From Serratia nevei (GTDB taxonomy: Bacteria; Pseudomonadota; Gammaproteobacteria; Enterobacterales; Enterobacteriaceae): a DNA stretch of 64,000 nt. The number at the start of each line of letters is the position of its first letter. The first letter of the stretch is position 1. This document shows positions 37,301-48,010 of the stretch, in pieces. The notes beneath the pieces are model-generated. The model did no database searches, was not told the origin of the DNA, and saw only the letters and a list, made by a program, of their open reading frames with translations. Where the stretch lies: the NCBI RefSeq assembly GCF_037948395.1, contig NZ_CP149940.1:2232001-2296000 (forward strand), written 5' to 3'. The position numbers were made by a program, and so were the translations under genes.

Positions 37301-39688
37301 ATGAAATTCAGTGAACTCTGGTTGCGCGAGTGGGTAAATCCGGCCATCAGCAGCGAAGCATTATCCGATCAAATCACCATGGCCGGCCTGGAAGTGGACG
37401 GCGTGGATCCGGTTGCCGGCGCGTTTAACGGCGTCGTCGTGGGCGAGGTGGTCGAGTGCGGCCAGCACCCGAACGCCGACAAACTGCGCGTCACCAAGGT
37501 TAACGTAGGCGGCGATCGCCTGCTCGACATCGTCTGCGGCGCGCCAAACTGCCGTACCGGCCTGAAAGTGGCGGTCGCCACCGTGGGCGCGGTGCTGCCG
37601 GGCGATTTCAAAATCAAGGCCGCCAAGCTGCGCGGCGAACCTTCGGAAGGCATGCTGTGCTCGTTCTCCGAGCTGGGCATTTCCGACGATCATGACGGTA
37701 TCATTGAGCTGCCGCTGGATGCGCCGATCGGCACCGACATCCGCGACTATCTGAAACTGAACGACAACACCATCGAGATCAGCGTCACGCCGAACCGCGC
37801 CGACTGCCTGGGCATCATCGGCGTTGCGCGCGACGTGGGCGTACTGAACCAGGTTGCGCTGACCGAGCCGGACATGAGCCCGGTAGCCGCCACCATCGAC
37901 GCCACGCTGCCGATCCGCGTTGACGCGGCGCAGGCGTGCCCACGCTATCTGGGCCGCGTAGTGAAAGGCATCGACGTCAAGGCGCCAACCCCGCTGTGGA
38001 TGCGTGAAAAACTGCGTCGCTGCGGTATCCGTTCTATCGATGCCGTGGTTGACGTCACCAACTATGTGCTGCTGGAGCTTGGCCAACCGATGCACGCCTT
38101 CGATCTGAGCCGCATCGACGGCGGCATCGTGGTGCGCATGGCGGAAGAAGGGGAAACCTTGACACTGCTGGACGGCAGCGAAGCCAAACTGAACGCCGAC
38201 ACCTTAGTGATCGCCGATCATCAAAAAGCACTGGCGATGGGCGGCATCTTCGGCGGCGAGCATTCCGGCGTCAACGGGGAAACTCAGGACGTGCTGCTGG
38301 AGTGCGCCTTCTTCAGCCCGCTGTCGATCACCGGTCGCGCACGTCGTCACGGCCTGCACACCGATGCTTCTCACCGCTATGAGCGCGGCGTCGATCCGGC
38401 GCTGCAGTACAAAGCGATGGAGCGCGCTACGCGCCTGCTGCTCGACATCTGCGGCGGCCAGGCTGGCCCGGTTATCGACGTGACCGATGAAAACGAACTG
38501 CCGAAGCGCGCTACCATCACGCTGCGCCGCGAGAAGCTGGATCGCCTGATCGGCCACGTGGTGCCGAGCGAGCAGGTTAGCGACATTCTGCGCCGCCTGG
38601 GTTGCCAGGTAACCGAACAGGGCGACAGCTGGCAAGCGGTCGCGCCGAGCTGGCGTTTCGATATGGAGATCGAAGAGGACCTGGTGGAAGAAGTGGCGCG
38701 CGTTTACGGCTACGACAACATCCCGGATGTGCCGGTTCGTGCCGATTTGGTGATGACCCAGCATCGCGAAGCCGATCTGACGCTCAAGCGCGTGAAGACC
38801 ATGCTGGTCGATCACGGCTACCAGGAAGCGATCACCTACAGCTTCGTCGATCCGAAAGTGCAGGCATTGCTGCATCCGAATGAAGAAGCGCTGATCCTGC
38901 CGAGCCCGATTTCGGTCGAGATGTCGGCGATGCGTCTGTCGCTGTGGACCGGCCTGCTGTCTGCGGTGGTGTATAACCAGAACCGCCAGCAGACGCGCCT
39001 GCGCCTGTTCGAAAGCGGCCTGCGCTTTGTGCCTGATAGTGCGGCAGATCTGGGTATCCGTCAGGACGTCATGCTGGCAGGCGTGATCGCTGGCCATACG
39101 CACGATGAGCATTGGGATCTGGCGCGCAAGCCCGTCGACTTCTATGATTTAAAAGGGGATCTGGAGTCTGTCCTCGAGCTGACCGGTAAATTATCCGAAA
39201 TTCAGTTCCGGGCGGAAGCCAATCCGGCCCTGCATCCAGGGCAAAGTGCGGCGATTTATTTGCACGGCGAACGCGTAGGTTTCATCGGTGTGGTTCACCC
39301 GGAACTTGAACGTAAACTGGATCTTAACGGCCGCACCGTGGTGTTTGAACTGGAGTGGAACAAGCTTGCGAGCCGCGCCGTGCCTCAGGCGCGGGAGATT
39401 TCGCGCTTCCCGGCAAACCGCCGTGATATCGCCGTTGTGGTGGCTGAAAACGTCCCCGCAGAAGATATTTTGGCCGAGTGTAAGAAAGTTGGCGCAAATC
39501 AGGTAGTTGGCGTAAACTTGTTTGACGTGTACCGTGGCAAGGGCGTGGCAGAAGGTGACAAGAGCCTGGCTATCAGTCTGGTATTGCAGGATACCGCTCG
39601 TACACTGGAAGAAGAGGAGATAGCCGCTACCGTTGCAAAATGCGTAGAGGCTCTAAAACAGCGATTCCAAGCATCCTTGAGGGATTGA
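37301..39688 (+). CDS. pheT: Phenylalanyl-tRNA synthetase beta subunit
   Basis: The large subunit (795 aa) with tRNA binding and editing of mischarged tyrosine. Domains in order are an EMAP-type OB fold (about 40-150, [15 protein letters not shown]), the B3/4 editing domain (about 210-385), B5 (about 400-475), a catalytic-like domain (about 480-690), and the C-terminal anticodon-binding FDX-ACB domain (about 700-795, [12 protein letters not shown]). The length matches E. coli. ihfA starts 4 bp after its stop. Confidence 0.99.
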   Translation: MKFSELWLREWVNPAISSEALSDQITMAGLEVDGVDPVAGAFNGVVVGEVVECGQHPNADKLRVTKVNVGGDRLLDIVCGAPNCRTGLKVAVATVGAVLPGDFKIKAAKLRGEPSEGMLCSFSELGISDDHDGIIELPLDAPIGTDIRDYLKLNDNTIEISVTPNRADCLGIIGVARDVGVLNQVALTEPDMSPVAATIDATLPIRVDAAQACPRYLGRVVKGIDVKAPTPLWMREKLRRCGIRSIDAVVDVTNYVLLELGQPMHAFDLSRIDGGIVVRMAEEGETLTLLDGSEAKLNADTLVIADHQKALAMGGIFGGEHSGVNGETQDVLLECAFFSPLSITGRARRHGLHTDASHRYERGVDPALQYKAMERATRLLLDICGGQAGPVIDVTDENELPKRATITLRREKLDRLIGHVVPSEQVSDILRRLGCQVTEQGDSWQAVAPSWRFDMEIEEDLVEEVARVYGYDNIPDVPVRADLVMTQHREADLTLKRVKTMLVDHGYQEAITYSFVDPKVQALLHPNEEALILPSPISVEMSAMRLSLWTGLLSAVVYNQNRQQTRLRLFESGLRFVPDSAADLGIRQDVMLAGVIAGHTHDEHWDLARKPVDFYDLKGDLESVLELTGKLSEIQFRAEANPALHPGQSAAIYLHGERVGFIGVVHPELERKLDLNGRTVVFELEWNKLASRAVPQAREISRFPANRRDIAVVVAENVPAEDILAECKKVGANQVVGVNLFDVYRGKGVAEGDKSLAISLVLQDTARTLEEEEIAATVAKCVEALKQRFQASLRD

Positions 39689-39692
39689 ACCT

Positions 39693-39989
39693 ATGGCGCT
39701 TACTAAAGCTGAAATGTCAGAACACCTGTTTGAGAAGCTTGGGCTTAGCAAACGGGACGCCAAAGACCTGGTGGAACTGTTCTTTGAAGAGGTCCGTCGG
39801 GCCCTTGAGAATGGCGAACAGGTAAAACTGTCGGGTTTTGGCAACTTTGATCTGCGTGACAAGAACCAACGTCCGGGGCGTAACCCGAAGACCGGCGAAG
39901 ACATTCCGATTACGGCGCGCCGCGTGGTGACCTTCCGTCCGGGGCAGAAGCTGAAAAGCCGGGTAGAAAACGCCAGCCCGAAAGGGTGA
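39693..39989 (+). CDS. ihfA: Integration host factor alpha subunit
   Basis: A DNA-bending nucleoid protein that pairs with IhfB. The 98 aa (E. coli 99) show [24 protein letters not shown], quoted in part as [16 protein letters not shown], the DNA-binding arm [16 protein letters not shown] with the intercalating proline, and the C-terminal [12 protein letters not shown]. It lies 4 bp after pheT, the usual arrangement, and is followed by a terminator. Confidence 0.99.
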   Translation: MALTKAEMSEHLFEKLGLSKRDAKDLVELFFEEVRRALENGEQVKLSGFGNFDLRDKNQRPGRNPKTGEDIPITARRVVTFRPGQKLKSRVENASPKG

Positions 39990-40002
39990 GTGACGTGACA
40001 TC

Positions 40003-40032
40003 AAAAAAGGCCGCTTGCGCGGCCTTTTTCTT
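40003..40032 (+). terminator. Terminator after ihfA
   Basis: AAAGGCCGC / GCGGCCTTT with a TTGC-type loop is followed by a long T-rich tract (TTTCTTTTTTTT). Confidence 0.93.
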
Positions 40033-40185
40033 TTTTTTGGGAAAATTCAGTTTATTCCTAATGGGCAATGTAAGAATTAAATTTATTCATTAAAGCACTA
40101 CGGCGAAAATTTATTTAATCTTATTTGCGGAATATTCTTATATCTTATATCTTATTTCATTTGATGGGTGGCCTTATTTGTCATT

Positions 40186-40317
40186 TCAATAACGGCCATA
40201 ATAATGGCCTGGGCCGTCGCCACGGTGGCCTCCACCCCAGTGCGGGCCCCAGCAGCAGGCGCTGAGGCTTGAGGCCAGGGCCACAACGGCCAGCAACATA
40301 CCGATACGTTTAATCAT
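40186..40317 (-). CDS. Very small lipoprotein (43 aa)
   Basis: A short gene on the minus strand. The sequence begins MIKRIGMLLAVVALASS and has a lipobox LSAC with C21. The 22-residue mature peptide (CCWGPHWGGGHRGDGPGHYY then GRY) is rich in Gly and His and has two adjacent cysteines. A strong GGAGG lies 8 bp before the ATG, which, with the lipobox, supports a real gene although the peptide is tiny. No family is recognised. The His-rich tail might bind metal (speculation). It is divergent from the DUF2502 gene, and both are inserted between ihfA and btuC relative to E. coli. Confidence 0.75.
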   Translation of the reverse strand: MIKRIGMLLAVVALASSLSACCWGPHWGGGHRGDGPGHYYGRY

Positions 40318-40549
40318 CTTATTATCCTCCGGTGGGAATCCATTTAATTATAATTGTCTTGCGGCTTGAGAGACGTCAGTTATTCGTTAAACCTTGTCAG
40401 TGGTTATGATAATTAAAGGCGGCGGCAAACAGTGTAGGGATTGTGTAAGGCCGTCGAAAACGATCTGAAAATAGGCATCGATGAGATAGTCGTTAAATAA
40501 GCACGCTGATATAACCACTGCAGCAAGAAAAATAGAGTGAGAAGGTAAA

Positions 40550-40960
40550 ATGAAAAAGATCCTGTTGCTGGTGTGTTTCCCGCTGTTGCTGCCGCTGGCG
40601 GCGCAGGCCGATGTGTCCGTCGATATCAACGTGCCGGGCGTTTCCCTGCATCTGGGGGATCAGGACCGTCGCGGCTACTACTGGGATGGCTACGACTGGC
40701 GTCCACCGCAGTGGTGGCATGCGCACCAGGGCCGCGGTCTGGGTGAGCGCAATGCGCGCGGTTTGTACTGGGACGGCGGACGCTGGCAACCTTCGCCGCC
40801 GCGTGGTTATGAGCATCGCGGGCCGGAGCGCAGCGGCAATCCGTTCCATGGCGATCGCGATAATCGCGACCGCCGTCATGACGATCGGGGTGACCATGAC
40901 CGGCGCGATGACGGCCGCGGTCAGCCTTATCCACCGGGCAACGCCGGCCCGCATCGTTAA
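40550..40960 (+). CDS. DUF2502 (YpeC-like) periplasmic protein with a charged repeat tail
   Basis: A 136-aa secreted protein. The signal peptide ends at LAAQA-DVSV. Residues 22-75 (INVPGVSLHLGDQDRRGYYWDGYDW) match the DUF2502/YpeC pattern of GD.D..G.YWDG..WR. The second half is low-complexity, with repeated Arg-Asp-His (NRDRRHDDRGDHDRRDD) and a Pro/Gly end. The function is unknown; related proteins are small periplasmic stress-type proteins. The ATG 40550 follows GAAGG. It is divergent from the small lipoprotein gene. Confidence 0.85.
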   Translation: MKKILLLVCFPLLLPLAAQADVSVDINVPGVSLHLGDQDRRGYYWDGYDWRPPQWWHAHQGRGLGERNARGLYWDGGRWQPSPPRGYEHRGPERSGNPFHGDRDNRDRRHDDRGDHDRRDDGRGQPYPPGNAGPHR

Positions 40961-41139
40961 TCCCTGAGTTTATCGGCGGCTGGTTTTGCCATCATCATGG
41001 TGATGACGGGCAGGGCCAGCCGCTGCTTTCCTGCGCCATCGCCTACGCAAGGCTTCCCCTTGCGGCGTTAACCCCCTAATATTCGACTCAGACGTCAATT
41101 ATCCGGCCACGACAGCGGCCGGCAGGGAACCGCTGCGCC

Positions 41140-42147
41140 ATGCCAACCAGCCGTACTTTCACCTTACTGTTGCAACATCAGCGCTATCGCGATAAGCGCC
41201 AGGTCACTCTGCTGGTGCTGGGTGTGGCGGTGGCGTTGCTGTTCAGCCTCTGCGCCGGTGACCAATGGATATGGCCGTCAGAGTGGTTCAGCGATCGGGC
41301 GCAGCTGTTCGTTTGGCAACTGCGTTTACCGCGCGCGCTGGCGGTGATGCTGGTCGGCGCCGCCCTGGCGGTGGCGGGCGCGGTGATGCAGGCGCTGTTT
41401 GAAAACCCGCTGGCGGAGCCCGGTCTGCTGGGGGTGGCTAACGGTGCCGGCGTCGCGCTGGTGTTGACGGTGCTGTTAGGGCACGGTTTGTTGCCGGTGG
41501 CGCTGATGAGCGCCGCCGCGATAGCCGGTGCGCTGGCGATGACCTTTTTGCTGCTGGGCTTCGCTCGGCGCCGGCGCCTGACCAATGCTCGGCTGTTGCT
41601 GGTTGGCGTGGCGCTGGGCATCGTGTGCAGCGCGCTGATGACCTGGGCGGTCTATTTCAGCACCAGCCTCGATCTGCGGCAGCTGATGTACTGGATGATG
41701 GGCGGTTTCGGCGGCGTGGACTGGCGGCAAAAGTGGCTGGTGCTGGCGCTGCTGCCGGTGCTGCTGTGGCTGTGCGGCCAGGGCAGAGCGCTCAACCTGA
41801 TGGCGCTGGGCGAGGTACAGGCGCGGCAACTTGGGCTGTCGCTGCATCTGTGGCGTAATTTGCTGGTGCTGGCGATCGGCTGGCTGGTTGGCGTCAGCGT
41901 GGCGCTCGCCGGAGTGATTGGTTTTGTTGGTTTGGTGATCCCGCATATTTTGCGGCTCACCGGCCTGACCGACCAGCGCTATCTGCTGCCGGCCTGCGCG
42001 CTGGCGGGAGCCGGGGTGTTGCTGGTGGCCGATGTGATCGCCCGCGTTGCGCTGCTGGCGGCCGAGCTGCCGATCGGCGTGGTGACCGCCACGCTGGGGG
42101 CGCCGCTATTTATCTGGTTACTGACCCGGACAAAGGGCGTAAGGTAG
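41140..42147 (+). CDS. btuC: Vitamin B12 ABC transporter permease BtuC
   Basis: The inner-membrane channel of the cobalamin importer BtuCD-F (335 aa; E. coli 326), with ten predicted helices. Family marks are [22 protein letters not shown], quoted as [30 protein letters not shown], and [13 protein letters not shown], plus [14 protein letters not shown], nearly identical to E. coli BtuC. It is the first of btuC-btuE-btuD. There is no B12 riboswitch in front, as expected since that controls btuB. The ATG 41140 is set by length; the ribosome binding site is modest. Confidence 0.96.
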   Translation: MPTSRTFTLLLQHQRYRDKRQVTLLVLGVAVALLFSLCAGDQWIWPSEWFSDRAQLFVWQLRLPRALAVMLVGAALAVAGAVMQALFENPLAEPGLLGVANGAGVALVLTVLLGHGLLPVALMSAAAIAGALAMTFLLLGFARRRRLTNARLLLVGVALGIVCSALMTWAVYFSTSLDLRQLMYWMMGGFGGVDWRQKWLVLALLPVLLWLCGQGRALNLMALGEVQARQLGLSLHLWRNLLVLAIGWLVGVSVALAGVIGFVGLVIPHILRLTGLTDQRYLLPACALAGAGVLLVADVIARVALLAAELPIGVVTATLGAPLFIWLLTRTKGVR

Positions 42148-42192
42148 TTTTCTTCATTCACCTGCCATTAAAAAACCAAAGGATGACAACCG

Positions 42193-42744
42193 ATGAGTAA
42201 GCCAATCTACAACCTGCCGTTACACACCATCGAAAACCAGGCGACCACGCTGGGCGCCTATCAGGGTAAGGTGCTGCTGGTGGTCAACGTGGCCTCGGAG
42301 TGCGGCCTGACCAAGCAATATGAAGGGCTGGAAGCGCTGTACGAAACCTATCGCGATCGGGGGCTGGAAGTTTTGGGGTTCCCGTCCAATGAATTCCTGG
42401 GCCAGGAGCCGGGCAGCAACGAAGAGATCCTGGCGTTTTGCCGCGGCACCTTCGGCGTGCAATTCCCGATGTTCGCCAAGATTGAGGTGAACGGCGAACA
42501 TCGGCATCCGCTGTACCAGGCGCTGATTGCCGCGCAGCCGGATGCTGTCGCACCGCAGGGCAGCGAGTTCCTGGCGCGAATGACCAGCAAAGGGCGTGCG
42601 CCGAAGCACGCCGGCGATATTCTGTGGAACTTCGAGAAATTCCTCATCGCGCGCGACGGCACGGTGACCCAACGCTTCTCGCCTGACACCACGCCGGAAG
42701 ATCCGGCGCTGGTGGCGGCGGTAAAACAAGCGCTGGCAGGATAA
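42193..42744 (+). CDS. btuE: Glutathione/thioredoxin peroxidase BtuE
   Basis: A soluble peroxidase of the GPx family (183 aa, as in E. coli) that reduces hydroperoxides with thioredoxin or glutathione; despite its name it is not needed for B12 uptake. The active-site Cys is C37 in NVASECGLTKQY. FPSNEFLGQEPGSNEEI holds the catalytic Gln region, and LWNFEKFLIARDG the Trp-Asn pair. AAAGGATG lies upstream of ATG 42193. The 5-bp gap to btuD suggests coupling. Confidence 0.96.
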   Translation: MSKPIYNLPLHTIENQATTLGAYQGKVLLVVNVASECGLTKQYEGLEALYETYRDRGLEVLGFPSNEFLGQEPGSNEEILAFCRGTFGVQFPMFAKIEVNGEHRHPLYQALIAAQPDAVAPQGSEFLARMTSKGRAPKHAGDILWNFEKFLIARDGTVTQRFSPDTTPEDPALVAAVKQALAG

Positions 42745-42749
42745 GACGG

Positions 42750-43505
42750 ATGCTGCAACTCGTCGAGGTTGGGGTGGCGGGGCGCCTGGCGCCTTTTTCG
42801 GCACAGATTGAAGGCGGGTTGCAGGTTCATCTGATCGGCCCAAACGGCGCCGGGAAGAGCACCTTGCTGGCGCGGGTGGCCGGCATGCTGCCGGGGCTGG
42901 GCGAGGTTCGCCTGGACGGGCGCGCGCTGGCCGATTATCCGGGTAACGCGCTGGCATGCCGGCGCGGCTATCTCAGCCAGCAACAGCCGCCGGTGTCGCT
43001 GATGCCGGTGTTCCAGTATTTGGCCTTGCACCGGCCAGCGGCAGCGGCGCAAACCGATGTGGAACACGCCATTCTCTATTTGTGCCAGCGGCTGAAGCTG
43101 GTGGATAAGCTGTCACGCATGCTGACGCAGCTCTCCGGTGGCGAATGGCAGCGGGTGCGGCTGGCGGCGGTGTTGCTGCAGGTGTGGCCCAGCGTCAATC
43201 CGCACAGTCAGCTGTTGTTGCTGGATGAGCCGACCAACAGCCTGGACGTGGCGCAGAAAGTCGCGCTGGATCGCCTGCTGCGGGAATTTTGCCAGAGCGG
43301 GCGCAGCGCGCTGGTGTGCGCGCACGATCTGAATCATACCTTACAGCAGGCCGATCGGGTTTGGTTGCTGCACGCCGGGCGGCTGGTGGCACAGGGGGCC
43401 ACGCGTGAGGTGATGGCACCCGCGCTGCTGTCGCAGATCTATGAAGTGGACTTCCACCTGCAATGGGTGGGGGACCAGCGTTGGATCATGACCCGCACGG
43501 CTTGA
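42750..43505 (+). CDS. btuD: Vitamin B12 ABC transporter ATPase BtuD
   Basis: The ATPase of the cobalamin importer (251 aa; E. coli 249). Walker A is GPNGAGKST, the Q-loop lies in SQQQPPVSLMPVF, the signature is LSGGEWQRVRLAAVLLQ, and Walker B is LLLLDEPTNSLD, with the switch His in CAHDLNH. It follows btuE by 5 bp. In E. coli nlpC follows; here the arn operon lies between. Confidence 0.97.
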   Translation: MLQLVEVGVAGRLAPFSAQIEGGLQVHLIGPNGAGKSTLLARVAGMLPGLGEVRLDGRALADYPGNALACRRGYLSQQQPPVSLMPVFQYLALHRPAAAAQTDVEHAILYLCQRLKLVDKLSRMLTQLSGGEWQRVRLAAVLLQVWPSVNPHSQLLLLDEPTNSLDVAQKVALDRLLREFCQSGRSALVCAHDLNHTLQQADRVWLLHAGRLVAQGATREVMAPALLSQIYEVDFHLQWVGDQRWIMTRTA

Positions 43506-43906
43506 GTCGCGGCGACGGCGGAGCGTAACGTAAACGAACACTAAACGTAGTGAATATAAATAGCCGGGTAATCATTGGTTAATATTGGGCTGCCTCTCAC
43601 TTTCTTATCGATTTTCTTGAAAAACGTCGATGACGTGCTACGCTTGATTCGGCAAAAATAAAATACGTAAATAATTATTAATAAATATAATAAATTGATT
43701 TTAATAATGATTTTAAATAGATGATGGCGGCACCCACCAATCAGTTGACCCACTGATGACAAGTCTCGTCTTAAGGTTTAGTTAAGCTTGCGGCCTTACA
43801 TTGGCAGTTAATCCACGGAAACGATTCTTCTCTGGCGTTTAATATCCGTTAAACGAAAGGGATTTACAGTGTCATCAAAAGCAGTTCGATACGTTTGGGG
43901 TTAACT
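43506..43906 (+). other. arn operon upstream region, AT-rich
   Basis: This 401-bp stretch drops sharply in GC at about 43640-43720 (long A/T runs), then carries a PmrA-like box and a leader of about 120 bp before arnB. No gene was found. AT-rich DNA of this kind often binds H-NS, which would fit PhoP/PmrA-relieved silencing (inference). Confidence 0.6.
43770..43786 (+). promoter_or_regulatory. PmrA-like box of the arn operon
   Basis: CTTAAG-GTTTA-GTTAAG matches the direct-repeat PmrA consensus (C/T)TTAA(T/G)-N5-(C/T)TTAA(T/G) at all but one position. GGTTTA overlapping it also resembles half of a PhoP box. It lies 121-137 bp before the arnB start. Confidence 0.65.
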
Positions 43907-45061
43907 ATGGATCAATTTTTGCCTTTCTCTCGTCCGGCCATCGGCGATGAAGAAATCGCCGCGGTAGAGAAAGTGTTGCGTTCCGGTTGGATCACCACCG
44001 GGCCGCAAAACCAGCAGCTGGAAAGCGACTTCTGTTCCACCTTCGGCTGTAAGCATGCGATCGCCGTCAGTTCCGCCACGGCTGGCATGCACATCACGCT
44101 GATGGCGCTGGGCATCGGCCCCGGCGACGAAGTCATCACCCCTTCGCAAACCTGGGTTTCCACCCTCAACATGATCGAGCTGCTGGGCGCCACGCCGGTC
44201 ATGATCGACGTTGACCGTGATACGTTGATGGTCAGCGCCGCCGATGTCGAGGCTGCCATCACCCCGAAAACCAAAGCGATTGTTCCGGTGCACTACGCCG
44301 GCGCTCCTCTGCAGATGGACGCGCTGCGCGCCGTGGCCGAACGCCACGGTCTGCCTTTGATCGAAGACGCCGCCCATGCGGTCGGTACGCGCTACAACGG
44401 CGAATGGGTCGGCGCGCGCGGCACGGCGATTTTCTCGTTCCACGCCATTAAAAACGTGACCTGCGCCGAGGGCGGCCTGATCGCCACCGACGACGATGCG
44501 CTGGCGGATCGCCTGCGTTGCCTGAAGTTCCACGGTCTGGCCGTCGATGCCTTCGATCGTCAGCAGCTTGGCCGCAAACCGCAGGCCGAAGTGGTGGAGC
44601 CGGGTTACAAATACAACCTGTCCGACATTCACGCGGCGATCGCCGTGGTGCAGCTGTCGCGCTTCGCTGAGCTGAACGCGCGCCGCAAGGCGCTGGCACA
44701 GCGCTACCTGAGCGCGCTGGAAGGCTCGCCGTTCCAACCGTTGGGCGTGCCGGATTACCCGCATGACCACGCCTGGCATCTGTTTATGGTGCGCGTCGAC
44801 CCTGAGCGTTGCGGCATCGATCGCGATCGGTTGATGGAGCGTCTGAAAGAGGTTGGCGTCGGCACCGGGCTGCATTTCCGCGCCGCGCATACCCAGAAAT
44901 TCTACCGTGAGCGTTATCCGCAGCTTTCCTTGCCGAATACCGAATGGAACTCGGCGCGGCTGTGCACTTTACCGCTATTCCCTGATATGACCGACGCCGA
45001 CGTGGATCGCGTGGTCAATGCCTTGTCTTCTGTTGTGGAGTCTTTACGTGTCTCGCGTTGA
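43907..45061 (+). CDS. arnB: UDP-4-amino-4-deoxy-L-arabinose aminotransferase ArnB
   Basis: A PLP aminotransferase converting UDP-4-keto-arabinose to UDP-L-Ara4N with glutamate, a step in lipid A modification for polymyxin resistance. The 384 aa show SGWITTGPQ, the PLP-phosphate region SSATAGMH, Asp in IEDAAHAVG and the PLP lysine K182 in [15 protein letters not shown]. The start is [10 protein letters not shown] (ATG 43907); four upstream codons are discarded. The end overlaps arnC by 14 nt. It is the first gene of arnBCADTEF. Confidence 0.98.
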   Translation: MDQFLPFSRPAIGDEEIAAVEKVLRSGWITTGPQNQQLESDFCSTFGCKHAIAVSSATAGMHITLMALGIGPGDEVITPSQTWVSTLNMIELLGATPVMIDVDRDTLMVSAADVEAAITPKTKAIVPVHYAGAPLQMDALRAVAERHGLPLIEDAAHAVGTRYNGEWVGARGTAIFSFHAIKNVTCAEGGLIATDDDALADRLRCLKFHGLAVDAFDRQQLGRKPQAEVVEPGYKYNLSDIHAAIAVVQLSRFAELNARRKALAQRYLSALEGSPFQPLGVPDYPHDHAWHLFMVRVDPERCGIDRDRLMERLKEVGVGTGLHFRAAHTQKFYRERYPQLSLPNTEWNSARLCTLPLFPDMTDADVDRVVNALSSVVESLRVSR

Positions 45062-46028
45062 ACCGATTAAAAAAGTGTCGATAGTCATCCCGGTATACAA
45101 CGAGCAGGAAAGTCTGCCGGCGTTGCTGGAGCGTACTACCGCCGCTTGCAAGCAGTTATCTCAACCTTATGAAATCATCCTCGTCGACGATGGCAGCAGC
45201 GACAACTCCGCGGACATGCTGACCGCGGCGGCGGAAAAGCCGGACAGCCACGTCATCGCCGTTTTGCTGAACCGCAACTATGGCCAGCACTCGGCGATCA
45301 TGGCCGGTTTCAACCAGGTGACCGGCGATCTGGTGATTACGCTGGACGCCGATCTGCAGAACCCGCCGGAGGAGATCCCTCGTCTGGTCAGCGTGGCGGA
45401 AGAGGGCTATGACGTGGTGGGCACCGTGCGCGCCAACCGTCAAGACTCCTGGTTCCGCAAAAGCGCTTCGCGCGTGATCAACATGATGATTCAACGCGCC
45501 ACCGGCAAGTCGATGGGGGACTACGGCTGCATGCTGCGCGCCTACCGTCGTCACATCGTTGAGGCGATGCTGCACTGCCACGAACGCAGCACCTTTATCC
45601 CGATTCTGGCGAACACCTTCGCCCGTCGCACGACCGAGATCGACGTGCGTCACGCCGAGCGCGAGTTTGGCGATTCCAAGTACAGCCTGATGAAGCTGAT
45701 CAACCTGATGTACGACCTGATCACCTGCCTGACCACCACCCCGCTGCGTTTGCTCAGCGTGGTCGGCAGCATCGTGGCGCTGTCCGGGTTTGTGTTGGCG
45801 CTGGTGCTGATTGCGCTGCGTCTGCTGCTCGGCCCTGAATGGGCCGCCGGCGGCGTGTTCACCCTCTTCGCCGTGCTGTTCACCTTTATCGGCGCCCAGT
45901 TTGTTGGCATGGGGCTACTGGGTGAATACATCGGCCGCATCTATACCGACGTGCGCGCACGTCCTCGCTATTTTGTTCAGAAAGTGGTCGGCGTACAGCA
46001 GGACCACAATACTCAGGAAGAAGAATGA
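45048..46028 (+). CDS. arnC: Undecaprenyl-phosphate Ara4FN transferase ArnC
   Basis: A family 2 glycosyltransferase that moves formylated Ara4N to undecaprenyl phosphate. The start is GTG 45048 ([20 protein letters not shown], quoted in part as [11 protein letters not shown]) with GGAG upstream, inside the end of arnB. The 326 aa have the nucleotide-binding VDDGSSDNS, the metal-binding [11 protein letters not shown] and acceptor loop [20 protein letters not shown], quoted in part, and two C-terminal membrane helices (about 235-258 and 270-292). Confidence 0.97.
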   Translation: MSRVEPIKKVSIVIPVYNEQESLPALLERTTAACKQLSQPYEIILVDDGSSDNSADMLTAAAEKPDSHVIAVLLNRNYGQHSAIMAGFNQVTGDLVITLDADLQNPPEEIPRLVSVAEEGYDVVGTVRANRQDSWFRKSASRVINMMIQRATGKSMGDYGCMLRAYRRHIVEAMLHCHERSTFIPILANTFARRTTEIDVRHAEREFGDSKYSLMKLINLMYDLITCLTTTPLRLLSVVGSIVALSGFVLALVLIALRLLLGPEWAAGGVFTLFAVLFTFIGAQFVGMGLLGEYIGRIYTDVRARPRYFVQKVVGVQQDHNTQEEE

Positions 46029-48010
46029 TGAAAGCTATTGTATTTGCTTACCATGATATTGGCTGCGCAGGTCTGAAAGCGCTGACTGAGGCGGGTTATG
46101 ACGTGCAGGCCGTATTCACGCACACCGACGACCCTGGTGAGAACAACTTCTTCTCCTCCGTGGCCCGTTTGGGCGCCGAATTGGATCTGCCGGTCTATGC
46201 GCCGGAAGACGTGAACCACCCGCTGTGGGTTGACCGCATTCGCGACCTGCAGCCGGACGTGATCTTTTCGTTCTACTACCGCCATATGCTGAGCGACGAG
46301 ATCCTCTCGCTGGCACCGCAGGGCGGCTTCAACCTGCACGGTTCGCTGCTGCCGCATTACCGTGGCCGCGCCCCGGTGAACTGGGCGCTGGTGAACGGCG
46401 AAACCGAAACCGGCGCCACGCTGCACAAGATGGTGAAACGCCCGGACGCCGGCGACATCGTCGGTCAGCAGAAAGTGACCATCGCCGACAGCGACACTGC
46501 GCTGACGCTGCACAAAAAAGTGCTGGAAGCCGCGCAGGCCGTATTGAAAGAGCAGTTGCCGAAGCTGAAGAACGGCACCGCCACCTTCACCAAGCAGGAT
46601 GAGTCTCAGGCCAGCTACTTCGGCCGTCGCACCGCAGCGGACGGCGAGATCCTGTGGCACAAGTCCGCCAAAGAGATCAACAACCTGGTACGCGCCGTCA
46701 CGGAACCGTACCCGGGTGCCTTCAGCTACCTCGGCCAGCGCAAGCTGATCGTCTGGCGCTCTCGCGTGCTGGATACCCAACACGACAAGCAGCCGGGCAC
46801 CGTACTGAGCACCTCGCCGCTGGTCATCGCCTGTGGCGAAGGCGCGCTGGAGATCGTTGCCGGTCAGAACGACAGCGGCCTGTATGTGCAGGGCAGCCGC
46901 CTGGCGCAGGAAATGGGCATCGTCACCGACGTGCGCCTGGCCGCCAAGCCGAACGCCGTAATGAAACGCCGCACTCGCGTGCTGATCCTCGGGGTCAACG
47001 GCTTCATCGGTAACCACCTGACCGAGCGCCTGCTGCGTGACGATCGCTACGACATCTACGGCCTGGATATCGGTTCTGACGCCATCAGCCGTTTCCTCGA
47101 CAACCCGCGTTTCCACTTCGTGGAAGGCGACATCAGCATCCACTCCGAGTGGATCGAGTATCACATCAAGAAATGCGACGTGGTGCTGCCGCTGGTGGCG
47201 ATCGCGACGCCGATCGAATACACCCGTAACCCGCTGCGCGTGTTCGAGCTGGATTTCGAAGAGAACCTGAAGATCGTTCGCGACTGCGTGAAATACAACA
47301 AGCGCATCATCTTCCCGTCCACCTCAGAAGTGTACGGCATGTGCGACGACAAAGAGTTCGACGAAGACCATTCGCGCCTGATCGTCGGGCCAATCAACAA
47401 ACAGCGCTGGATCTACTCGGTCTCCAAACAGCTGCTGGATCGGGTGATCTGGGCTTACGGCGCTAAAGAAGGCCTGAAGTTCACGCTGTTCCGTCCATTC
47501 AACTGGATGGGGCCGCGCCTGGATAACCTGGACGCTGCGCGTATCGGCTCTTCCCGTGCCATCACCCAGCTGATCCTCAATCTGGTGGAAGGTTCGCCGA
47601 TCAAACTGATGGACGGCGGCGCGCAGAAACGTTGCTTCACCGACATCAACGACGGCATCGAAGCGCTGTTCCGCATCATCGAGAACCGCGACGGCCTGTG
47701 CGACGGCCAGATCGTCAACATCGGCAACCCGACCAACGAAGCGAGCATCCGCGAGCTGGCGGAAATGCTGCTGGAAAGCTTCAACAACCACCCGCTGCGC
47801 GACCGCTTCCCGCCGTTTGCCGGCTTCAAGGACGTTGAGAGCAGCAGCTACTACGGTAAAGGTTACCAGGACGTCGAGCACCGCACGCCGAGCATCAAGA
47901 ACGCTCACCGCCTGCTGGGCTGGCAGCCGACCATCGAGATGAAGCAAACCGTCGCCGATACGCTGGACTACTTCCTGCGCACTACCGTTCAGGAAGGGAA
48001 CGATGCATGA
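46028..48010 (+). CDS. arnA: Bifunctional UDP-Ara4N formyltransferase / UDP-glucuronate decarboxylase ArnA
   Basis: A fused enzyme of 660 aa acting at two steps of the Ara4N pathway. The N-terminal formyltransferase (about 1-305) has [16 protein letters not shown] with the catalytic His. The C-terminal SDR domain (about 315-660) has the NAD motif [12 protein letters not shown] and the YSVSK catalytic Tyr-Lys pair, and it oxidatively decarboxylates UDP-glucuronate. Two ATGs overlap the arnC stop; the second (46028, MKAIVF) is chosen because it gives the E. coli length, but 46025 is equally possible. arnD overlaps the end by 4 nt. Confidence 0.98.
   Translation: MKAIVFAYHDIGCAGLKALTEAGYDVQAVFTHTDDPGENNFFSSVARLGAELDLPVYAPEDVNHPLWVDRIRDLQPDVIFSFYYRHMLSDEILSLAPQGGFNLHGSLLPHYRGRAPVNWALVNGETETGATLHKMVKRPDAGDIVGQQKVTIADSDTALTLHKKVLEAAQAVLKEQLPKLKNGTATFTKQDESQASYFGRRTAADGEILWHKSAKEINNLVRAVTEPYPGAFSYLGQRKLIVWRSRVLDTQHDKQPGTVLSTSPLVIACGEGALEIVAGQNDSGLYVQGSRLAQEMGIVTDVRLAAKPNAVMKRRTRVLILGVNGFIGNHLTERLLRDDRYDIYGLDIGSDAISRFLDNPRFHFVEGDISIHSEWIEYHIKKCDVVLPLVAIATPIEYTRNPLRVFELDFEENLKIVRDCVKYNKRIIFPSTSEVYGMCDDKEFDEDHSRLIVGPINKQRWIYSVSKQLLDRVIWAYGAKEGLKFTLFRPFNWMGPRLDNLDAARIGSSRAITQLILNLVEGSPIKLMDGGAQKRCFTDINDGIEALFRIIENRDGLCDGQIVNIGNPTNEASIRELAEMLLESFNNHPLRDRFPPFAGFKDVESSSYYGKGYQDVEHRTPSIKNAHRLLGWQPTIEMKQTVADTLDYFLRTTVQEGNDA

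Noticed and set aside
41000..41139. Cobalamin riboswitch before btuC
   Set aside because: The 180-bp spacer lacks a recognisable B12-box; in enterics the riboswitch regulates btuB.
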